Part shown: positions 6,387-11,966 of the stretch, piece after piece
How the letters are laid out: each line of letters begins with the position of its first letter
Position numbering within the stretch: the first letter of the stretch is position 1
Assembly: GCA_947167725.1 (NCBI GenBank)
Contig: CAMVJF010000014.1
Location: forward strand, 1-17,011
Origin: an uncultured Clostridia bacterium
Lineage (GTDB): Bacteria > Bacillota > Clostridia > Oscillospirales > Oscillospiraceae
Direction of reading: 5' to 3'
DNA: 17,011 bases
The notes under the pieces: model-generated
Databases searched by the model: none
Told to the model about the DNA's origin: nothing
What the model saw: only the letters and a program-made list of their open reading frames with translations
Translations under genes and position numbers: made by a program

Positions 6387-7658
6387 TTATTTCAGACCTG
6401 TGATCATGCGGAGGATCTCGGCCTCGGGATAGAATCGTGCGCTGGAATAGGTGCGCAGCTTGTTTGAGGAAGTGATCACCGGCATGGACTTGCACAGAGG
6501 ATTGTTCATATACATCAGCGGGCAGATCGAACTGGTCACAACGCCGTAGCGTTTCAGGCGATCGGCGTACTCCGTCTTTTCAAAGGCTCTCAGTACGGCT
6601 GGAGCGGCAGTGAATACCGTCGGGATAACGATCTTCCTGTTCCCGGCTTCTTTGAGCGCTTCTTCGACTTTCAGCGTCCAATCGGTCAGCTGGCTGAGCG
6701 TCATGTGCGGGCAGCCCATGAAGCAGAGTTTCGGCTTGGCCGCGAGGTCTTTCCAGATACAGGGATAACTGTTTTTCACGCGCTCGATCTCCGCGTCGTC
6801 CACAACATATACCGGCGCGCCCTCGCGGATCAGCGTCTCGCCGTGTTCTACGGCCTCGGGCGTCAGGTTTTCGATATGGTACAATCCGACGGAACCGTTG
6901 GAGGCCGTGGCCGCGCCGAAATCCTTCAGATAAGTACAGGCGGCGTCGTTCAGTTCCGCGCCGAGCCATCGATCAAGGCCTTTCACATAGGGGACCTGCT
7001 CAAGCACCTTCATCCCGACCGCCGAGCCGAAAAGCTGCGCATCGGGGAGCTTGCTCGTACGCAGTTCTACGATCCAGTCTGCCCTGCGTCCGTCGTCGGT
7101 CAGCAGGCCGAATTCAGGAACGCAGCCCGCGATGGAACCAAAGAGCTCGATGATTCCTGAGTTGCGGTTGCAGCGGGCGCCGAGTACGGAGTTGGCATAT
7201 ACGACAGCGGAGCTCTCCGCCCAGGAGAGGATATCTCCGCGTCTGGGAGTATTGCCCACCTCAGGCAGATAGCAGGTACAGGTATATGCGTCATCCGACA
7301 GGATCCCGAAGCTCCTGAGCTGCTCTTCGTATCTTCCCTGCTGGCTGTACATGAAATCAAAAATAAAGTTCTGCAGGAGATTGGCCGGGACGTTTTTCTT
7401 GTCGACCGGTCTGGGATCCGCGGAAAATGCCTGATGGCTGACTTCTCCGTCGGAGAGGATCTTGTCATAAAGCTCATAGATCGGCTTCATGATGCCGAGA
7501 CCGAAGCTGATGACCGTATGGCCGTACTCGCCCGTGATGGGCACCATGCGTTCGGCGTCGAACGCTTCACCGTAGGCGACCAGCGTCTGCATCACACGCG
7601 CCATGGTCTCCCCGCGCGCACCGTCAAAAATCTCCTGTTGTTCCTTTGTTAATTGCAA
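6387..7658 (-). CDS. Aconitase X large (catalytic) subunit
   Basis: This 423-residue protein matches the aconitase X catalytic domain (PF04412). It opens MQLTKEQQEIFDGARGE, then has VPITGEYGH at 39-47, GNTPRRGDILSWAESSAVVY at 135-154, NSVLGARCNRNSG at 156-168, and MGCPH at 314-318. C316 in GCPH and C379 in ICPLMY are plausible Fe-S ligands, with others among C126, C128 and C163; this assignment is inference. The enzyme should bind an Fe-S cluster and dehydrate a hydroxyacid. The start is taken as TTG at 7658: GGAGGG (7665-7670) is 6 bases upstream and the protein then begins where the family begins. A TTG at 7682 lies upstream of that ribosome binding site and is rejected. The gene is preceded by an intercistronic hairpin and followed 16 bases later by the small subunit. 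Confidence 0.9.
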   Translation of the reverse strand: MQLTKEQQEIFDGARGETMARVMQTLVAYGEAFDAERMVPITGEYGHTVISFGLGIMKPIYELYDKILSDGEVSHQAFSADPRPVDKKNVPANLLQNFIFDFMYSQQGRYEEQLRSFGILSDDAYTCTCYLPEVGNTPRRGDILSWAESSAVVYANSVLGARCNRNSGIIELFGSIAGCVPEFGLLTDDGRRADWIVELRTSKLPDAQLFGSAVGMKVLEQVPYVKGLDRWLGAELNDAACTYLKDFGAATASNGSVGLYHIENLTPEAVEHGETLIREGAPVYVVDDAEIERVKNSYPCIWKDLAAKPKLCFMGCPHMTLSQLTDWTLKVEEALKEAGNRKIVIPTVFTAAPAVLRAFEKTEYADRLKRYGVVTSSICPLMYMNNPLCKSMPVITSSNKLRTYSSARFYPEAEILRMITGLK

Positions 7659-7664
7659 ACGGCT

Positions 7665-7670
7665 CCCTCC
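7665..7670 (-). promoter_or_regulatory. Ribosome binding site deciding the aconitase X TTG start
   Basis: GGAGGG on the minus strand lies 6 bases before the TTG at 7658. It falls inside the longer open frame that begins at 7682, which shows the upstream codons are not translated from that start. Confidence 0.75.
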
Positions 7671-7684
7671 TTCCGTTTTCAAAG

Positions 7685-7721
7685 GCAGCCGCAGAGGGCG
7701 ATGATTGCGCTCTGCGGCTGC
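7685..7721 (-). repeat. Intercistronic 12-bp hairpin between reductase and aconitase X genes
   Basis: GCAGCCGCAGAG (7685-7696) and CTCTGCGGCTGC (7710-7721) are perfect inverted repeats with a 13-base loop, in the 75-base gap after the reductase stop. On the transcribed strand the stem is followed by CTTTGAAAACGG, which is not a real U-tract. A message-stabilising or partial attenuating hairpin is more likely than a full terminator. Confidence 0.7.
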
Positions 7722-7733
7722 ATGGGCTTCTGC

Positions 7734-8948
7734 TTATTTATGCTGATACTGACCCGGGACCTCGACGACCACATCGGAAAGCGGGAAAGTCGAGCAGGGA
7801 TGGATATAGCCGAATTCCTTGTCAGCCTCCCGGCGTCCGTCCGTCTTTTCGGGAATAAAGACCTCGCCGGAAATCAGGCGGGAGCGGCACCATCCGCACT
7901 CGCCGCTGCGGCAGCGCGAGGGCGTACAGAGTCCCGCACGGTCAAAGGCGGTCAGCAAAGGCTCGGACGAAGAAACCGGGATCGTATACTCCTTGTCATG
8001 GATCGTGACCCTGGCAAGATAGGTTTTCGCGTGCGCCCCTTCTGGATAGCCCGGCTGGTTCCAGGGATCCTTGATCATGCCAAAGAGCTCACGTCTGACA
8101 TGCTTGCGGTCAAGGCCGAGCTGTTCAACGACGCCGTCAAGGAAATTGTACATTGCCTGCGGGCCGCACATGAAAACGGTATACGGCGCTCCCGCCGCGT
8201 ACTTTTTTATCAACTCCGCCGAAAGGAAGCCATGCTCAAAGCCCTCCTTCTCTTCGTCGGAGAGGACATGGACAACGTGGACCTTGTCACAGGCCGCCGA
8301 GATCTCGTCGAGCTCAGCGCGATAAAGGATATCCTTCTCCGTCCTTGAGCCGTAGAGGATCGTCAAATCAAAGTCCTCGTATCCGTCGCGGATGGCGTAG
8401 GCCATGCCGACAAAAGGCGTGATGCCAGAGCCGCCCGCCAGAGCCAACACCTTCTTTTCGTCGCGCAGCGGCTCGTAATACAGATGCCCCTGCGGCGCGG
8501 AAATGCTGATTTCCATGCCCGGCTTCCACTTATCCTGGATGAATTTGGAGATGAATCCGTCGTCCTCGACACGCTTGACGGTGATATCGTATTCGCCCTT
8601 CCAGCTTCTCGCCGGACTGCCGCAAAGAGAATAGGAACGCGTAGTGGTGCTCGCGTCGGCATCAACGGAGATGCTGATATACTGTCCGGCGCGGAAGGGT
8701 GCGAGAGCCTTTCCGTCAAGGCTTTCGAGCGTGACCGTTACGGCGTCCGGGCCGTTGGACCGCATGGCCTTGATGCGGACATCCTGACGGCGCGGATGCA
8801 TAAACTCGGCCTTTTCATTCGTCACATAGCTCTTCGGCAGCTCTTTGGGCTGCAGTTTTTCGATTGCTTCCCGACGCGTTTTGGCAAGGTTTTTGAATTT
8901 CAACATATCCAAAGCGCCGATCAGGCTGACTTTAACCTTTAACGCCAT
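7734..8948 (-). CDS. FNR-type FAD/NAD(P) reductase with C-terminal 2Fe-2S ferredoxin domain
   Basis: This 404-residue protein resembles phenol-hydroxylase/PaaE-type reductases. A short N-terminal extension (1-50) precedes the FAD barrel, with GQYISI at 88-93 and the flavin-binding RSYSLCG at 104-110. The nucleotide domain has AGGSGITPF at 171-179 and the C-terminal MCGP at 260-263. The plant-type 2Fe-2S domain has C346-x4-C351-x2-C354 and C385. It should pass electrons from NAD(P)H through FAD to a one-electron partner. It starts 2 bases after the stop of the upstream flavoprotein, with GAGGAGGGG as ribosome binding site, so the pair is coupled. The upstream flavoprotein is the obvious candidate partner (inference). 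All cofactor motifs look intact. Confidence 0.88.
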   Translation of the reverse strand: MALKVKVSLIGALDMLKFKNLAKTRREAIEKLQPKELPKSYVTNEKAEFMHPRRQDVRIKAMRSNGPDAVTVTLESLDGKALAPFRAGQYISISVDADASTTTRSYSLCGSPARSWKGEYDITVKRVEDDGFISKFIQDKWKPGMEISISAPQGHLYYEPLRDEKKVLALAGGSGITPFVGMAYAIRDGYEDFDLTILYGSRTEKDILYRAELDEISAACDKVHVVHVLSDEEKEGFEHGFLSAELIKKYAAGAPYTVFMCGPQAMYNFLDGVVEQLGLDRKHVRRELFGMIKDPWNQPGYPEGAHAKTYLARVTIHDKEYTIPVSSSEPLLTAFDRAGLCTPSRCRSGECGWCRSRLISGEVFIPEKTDGRREADKEFGYIHPCSTFPLSDVVVEVPGQYQHK

Positions 8949-8950
8949 GT

Positions 8951-10489
8951 TCAGATCCCCTCCTCTCTCATTTCACCGATCGTCAGCTTGGCGATGGTAT
9001 CACCGCTGAAGATTGCGGAATTAAAGCCGTCGCCGCGGATACTCGAAGCGCCGACGAATTTCAGTCCTTTGAGCGGGTATTCCTCACGCATCATCATCAT
9101 GCGCGGCATCATGCTGTCCCAGTCGCGGAGCTCGTAGCCGTATGCCGCGCCCTCCGGGACGCTCGCATAATGGCAGAAGGTCCAGGGCGTTGCGATCTCG
9201 ATCTCCTCGATATAGGGACGGATCACGATGCCGGTCTTCTCCTCGAACCAGTCGATCATCTCCGAGGCGACCTTCTCCTTGGTCCTCACAGAGTCCTTCG
9301 GGTCGATCTTGCGCCAGCAGTCGCCGGTATAGGTCGTCGTCAGCGAAACGATGCAGGTCCCCTCGGGGCTGGCCTTGGGGTTGACCACGTTATAGCATAG
9401 GGCAATGTTGAAGTGGTTGGTATCGATGTTCTTGAGATTGTTGTACTCTTTGGCGCTGTCAGCGCTCGAGGGCAGGAAGTAGCTGTAATCGTGCATGCCG
9501 AGCTCCTCGGCGGTCTTGTTCAGGCCCATGTAGACCACGAACATGCGCGCGGAGAAGGGGCGGTTTGGAAGCAGCTTCTTGTCGCGCAGCGGGACTAGCC
9601 GGTCCGGCACCATGTTGGCGTAAACCGTCGTGGGGCTGGCGTTGCAAAGGACATAACGGGTATCGATCACGCCGCTCGTCGTGCGGACGCCGCAGACGCG
9701 GTCGTCGTCGTCAAAGAGGATCTCCTCGGCACGGCAGTTGAGCCAGAGCGTGCCGCCCATCGCACGGAAGCGCTCGGCCAGGCCGGTCGTCAGCTCGTTG
9801 CTGGTTTTTTCGGGAATCCATGCGCCGTGATTGACGTACAAACAGACCATGTTCACATACTGCACGAAGCTCAGATGATCCGCGTCCACGCCGAGGTAAC
9901 CCCAATAAGTGTTCATGATGTCCTGCGCAAGGGGCGGCATCTTGAGCGCCATAAAGACCTTGTTCACCGGATAGGCGGCGGTGCGAAGATAGTTGGGATA
10001 CTTCTCCTGCAGGACCTTGGAGTCCGGCTTGCCGCCGGAAGCGGTCAGGTAGTTTCCTGCTTCGAGCGTTTCGGCGCCGAGATCGAAGAATTTGGTGACA
10101 GACTCGCGGCAGCCGGGCACGTACTCCTCCATCTTATTGATGAAGTTCTCTCTGCCGGACGGGAGCGTAGCGTCGATCGGCGTTTTTCCGTCGCTCGCCG
10201 TGGTGATCACGCGGAAGTTGTCCGGGACCTGATACCAATTGATATCCAATCCGTACTCGTCCACGATGGTTTTGCGGCAGTTGCCCGGGTTCTCTGCACT
10301 GCCGAACTCGCAGAGCTCGTGCAGCGCAGTCTCAAACTCGAAGCGGCCTCTACGGAAGCTGGATGCGACGCCGCCCGGGAGATTGTGCTGCTCAACAAGC
10401 AGCGTTTTCTTGCCGGCCTTCGCCAACCGGCAGGCAGCCGCGAGCCCTCCGTTGCCGGCTCCGATGACTACGGCATCAAACTTTGGCAT
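8951..10489 (-). CDS. Phytoene-desaturase/retinol-saturase-like FAD oxidoreductase
   Basis: This 512-residue protein has an N-terminal Rossmann FAD motif VVIGAGNGGLAAACRLAKAG (7-26), followed by LLVEQHNLPGG (30-40), typical of the CrtI/retinol-saturase branch of amine-oxidase-like flavoproteins. The C-terminal FAD signature KFVGASSIRGDGFNSAIFSG (about 479-498) is present. It is the first gene of the cluster and starts after AAAGGAGG with an 8-base spacer. Members of this family desaturate, saturate or isomerise hydrophobic or conjugated compounds. No phytoene synthase or other carotenoid gene is nearby, so a carotenoid role is not supported. With the adjacent 2Fe-2S reductase it may form a redox pair acting on the substrate or product of the aconitase X. 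The family call is confident; the substrate is unknown. Confidence 0.85.
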   Translation of the reverse strand: MPKFDAVVIGAGNGGLAAACRLAKAGKKTLLVEQHNLPGGVASSFRRGRFEFETALHELCEFGSAENPGNCRKTIVDEYGLDINWYQVPDNFRVITTASDGKTPIDATLPSGRENFINKMEEYVPGCRESVTKFFDLGAETLEAGNYLTASGGKPDSKVLQEKYPNYLRTAAYPVNKVFMALKMPPLAQDIMNTYWGYLGVDADHLSFVQYVNMVCLYVNHGAWIPEKTSNELTTGLAERFRAMGGTLWLNCRAEEILFDDDDRVCGVRTTSGVIDTRYVLCNASPTTVYANMVPDRLVPLRDKKLLPNRPFSARMFVVYMGLNKTAEELGMHDYSYFLPSSADSAKEYNNLKNIDTNHFNIALCYNVVNPKASPEGTCIVSLTTTYTGDCWRKIDPKDSVRTKEKVASEMIDWFEEKTGIVIRPYIEEIEIATPWTFCHYASVPEGAAYGYELRDWDSMMPRMMMMREEYPLKGLKFVGASSIRGDGFNSAIFSGDTIAKLTIGEMREEGI

Positions 10490-10524
10490 AAGCGTTTCCT
10501 CCTTTATGATTTGTTTTGAGAATC

Positions 10525-10535
10525 TGGTATTACCA
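10525..10535. promoter_or_regulatory. FCD-regulator operator for the minus-strand cluster
   Basis: TGGTATTACCA is a perfect TGGTNNNACCA palindrome, the core recognised by FadR-subfamily GntR regulators. It lies about 18 bases downstream of the predicted -10 box of the cluster and 36 bases upstream of its first ATG, a classic repressor position. Confidence 0.8.
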
Positions 10536-10553
10536 CAAGGCTTTTATAGATTA

Positions 10554-10583
10554 ATCTTAGGTTTTATTTGAATCGTTTGTCAA
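10554..10583 (-). promoter_or_regulatory. Promoter of the six-gene aconitase X cluster
   Basis: On the minus strand TTGACA (10578-10583) is followed after 18 bases by TAAGAT (10554-10559, 4 of 6). The operator at 10525-10535 sits in the early transcribed region. Confidence 0.65.
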
Positions 10584-10633
10584 GCAAAGCGAGACGAATT
10601 CCGATAAATTCGTCATTATAGTACTTTTTAGCC

Positions 10634-10662
10634 TTGACACATCAGCGCAACGACAATAAAAT
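10634..10662 (+). promoter_or_regulatory. Promoter of the FCD regulator gene
   Basis: Perfect -35 TTGACA (10634-10639), 17-base spacer, and -10 TAAAAT (10657-10662, 5 of 6). The predicted start point falls at the left arm of the palindrome at 10664-10695. Confidence 0.88.
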
Positions 10663-10663
10663 A

Positions 10664-10695
10664 CTGTTCGTGGTCTTTGGTATGACCACGAACAG
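10664..10695. repeat. Perfect 12-bp palindrome over the regulator start point
   Basis: CTGTTCGTGGTC (10664-10675) and GACCACGAACAG (10684-10695) are perfect inverted repeats with an 8-base spacer. The right arm overlaps the TGGTNNNACCA operator, so two nested symmetric elements share the sequence ACCA. In RNA it would form a stem just before the ribosome binding site AAAGGAAG. Confidence 0.85.
10678..10688. promoter_or_regulatory. FCD-regulator operator for autoregulation
   Basis: TGGTATGACCA matches TGGTNNNACCA perfectly, about 16 bases downstream of the -10 box and 25 bases before the regulator ATG. Its position mirrors the site in the divergent promoter. Confidence 0.82.
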
Positions 10696-10712
10696 CTAAA
10701 GGAAGTGAAGAT

Positions 10713-11417
10713 ATGGGCTTTACCAAGATTTCGGCTCCCTCTTTATCCGATCTGTTTGTACATCAGATCGAAAACATGATCTTGTCAGGCGAGCTTTCTG
10801 TCGGAGAGCAGCTGCCTCCGGCGCGGGAGCTTTCCATCAAAATGGGCGTGTCGCGTACGGTCATCAGCGCGGGACTGGTTGAGCTCGAAAAGCTTGGTTT
10901 TGTGGAAGCCCGCCCGCGTCAAGGCGTATTTGTATGCGACTACCGCCGCAAGGGAAGCGTGGAAACGCTCGTCGCGATCATGCGCTACAACGGCGGCGCC
11001 CTCAGAAAAAACGAGGTCCGTTCCCTTCTCGAGGTCAGAGACGCCTTGGAATGTCTTTGCCTGCGGCAGGTCGTTGAACGTGTTTCCCTCCCGGAGCTTG
11101 AAATGCTTTCTTCGATACTCGACGCGATCCGTGAATCGGGCACAAGCGAGGAGGCGGCTGAACGGGTCTATGATTTTCACCACGAGCTCGCCGTTCTCTC
11201 CGGAAACGTTCTCATGCCGCTGCTGTATCATTCCTTCCACCCCCAGGGCGTCTATCTCTGGTCTCTCTACGCCAAGCGGAGCGGGATCCATAAACTATAT
11301 GAAATCAAGCTGCAGCTTTATACAGCGCTTTTGAATCGCGATATCGATTCCGTCTATGAGCAGACCCACTCGATCATGGACGCCGCGATCGAGGATCTCC
11401 CCTTCTACGGTGCGTAA
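10713..11417 (+). CDS. GntR-family transcriptional regulator, FadR/FCD subfamily
   Basis: This 234-residue protein has an N-terminal winged helix (about 8-75): GEQLPPARELSIKMGVSRTVISAGLVELEKLGFVEARPRQGVFV contains the recognition helix SRTVISAGLVELE and the wing. The FCD effector domain (about 100-225) has the R-xxx-E-like start LLEVRDALE at 105-113, D154-F-H156, and a late H219, compatible with the usual metal/acid binding site. Such regulators bind small organic acids or related metabolites as dimers. ATG 10713 follows AAAGGAAG. It is transcribed divergently from the six-gene cluster and both promoters carry TGGTNNNACCA, so local repression and autoregulation are expected. Its 3' end overlaps the convergent vanZ-like gene by 44 bases. 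The inducer is unknown but probably a substrate or intermediate of the cluster. Confidence 0.92.
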   Translation: MGFTKISAPSLSDLFVHQIENMILSGELSVGEQLPPARELSIKMGVSRTVISAGLVELEKLGFVEARPRQGVFVCDYRRKGSVETLVAIMRYNGGALRKNEVRSLLEVRDALECLCLRQVVERVSLPELEMLSSILDAIRESGTSEEAAERVYDFHHELAVLSGNVLMPLLYHSFHPQGVYLWSLYAKRSGIHKLYEIKLQLYTALLNRDIDSVYEQTHSIMDAAIEDLPFYGA

Positions 11418-11895
11418 TGTTGATAACGCGAAGCAGAAGCAGCAGCACGGCAAGACCGAAAATCACGCCGAGGCTGTCGATCCCGACGTCTCGCGCCGAG
11501 GCCTCTCGCCCTCCGACAAAGAGCTGATGCAGTTCGTCGGAGGCAGCATAGAGTACGCCGATCGTAAAAGCGGTCAATACCGGCCGGCGCAGCTTCTTTT
11601 GCGCTTCGATCACATGGAAATGAAGCATCAGGGCAAAGCCGAGCAGGGCATATTCAGCAAAATGTGCCAGTTTTCTGACGATAAAAGAGGCTCGCGCTCC
11701 GATCAGTACGCGGCTCGCATCATCAAGGACCTCATATTCGGGGACAAAGACCTGCAGAGCGATTGTCGTGATCTTGCCGCTCAGTTTACCGGAATCCTCT
11801 CCGTTTTGTGCCGACAGGCAAAAAATCATTGCCATGACCGAGAGGACAAAAAGCAGCGTCAGGATCGCGCCGTATGGAATCCGTCGATTATTCAA
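11374..11895 (-). CDS. VanZ-family membrane protein
   Basis: This 173-residue protein is predicted to have about four membrane segments (9-30, 75-95, 105-117, 140-160). Family motifs are KLAHFAEYALLGF at 75-87, ASDELHQLFVGGREASARDV at 118-137, and D140 in IDSLGVIFG. These are the conserved VanZ/PF04892 features. Most relatives are uncharacterised; one, VanZ, gives low-level teicoplanin resistance. The start is taken as TTG 11895 because AAGGAG (11905-11910) is 9 bases upstream; an in-frame TTG at 11919 precedes that site. It lies downstream of the sugar 4,6-dehydratase on the same strand and has no clear promoter of its own, so read-through is likely. Its last 44 bases overlap the regulator gene tail to tail. 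No glycopeptide resistance genes are near; a cell-envelope role is only a guess. Confidence 0.85.
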   Translation of the reverse strand: MNNRRIPYGAILTLLFVLSVMAMIFCLSAQNGEDSGKLSGKITTIALQVFVPEYEVLDDASRVLIGARASFIVRKLAHFAEYALLGFALMLHFHVIEAQKKLRRPVLTAFTIGVLYAASDELHQLFVGGREASARDVGIDSLGVIFGLAVLLLLLRVINITHRRRGDPRSRRP

Positions 11896-11933
11896 ACCGA
11901 TATTCTCCTTATCCGTCAATCGAAATAACAGAC

Positions 11934-11964
11934 ACGGGAGCAGCTGATCTGCTCCCGTCTCTTT
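11934..11964. terminator. Hairpin terminator between vanZ-like and 4,6-dehydratase genes
   Basis: A perfect 10-bp stem, ACGGGAGCAG (11934-11943) and CTGCTCCCGT (11949-11958), has a 5-base loop. The plus-strand tail CTCTTTCTTT is T-rich; the minus-strand tail GTCTGTTATTT is weaker. It may partly stop the dehydratase message and stop any plus-strand transcript reading through from the regulator gene. Confidence 0.65.
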
Positions 11965-11966
11965 CT

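Noticed and set aside
8951..10489. Carotenoid biosynthesis gene
   Set aside because: The protein is CrtI-like, but no phytoene synthase, isoprenoid or cyclase gene is present; the neighbours are aconitase X and reductases.
11374..11895. Glycopeptide resistance locus
   Set aside because: Only the VanZ-family membrane domain is present; no VanH, VanA, VanX or two-component system nearby.
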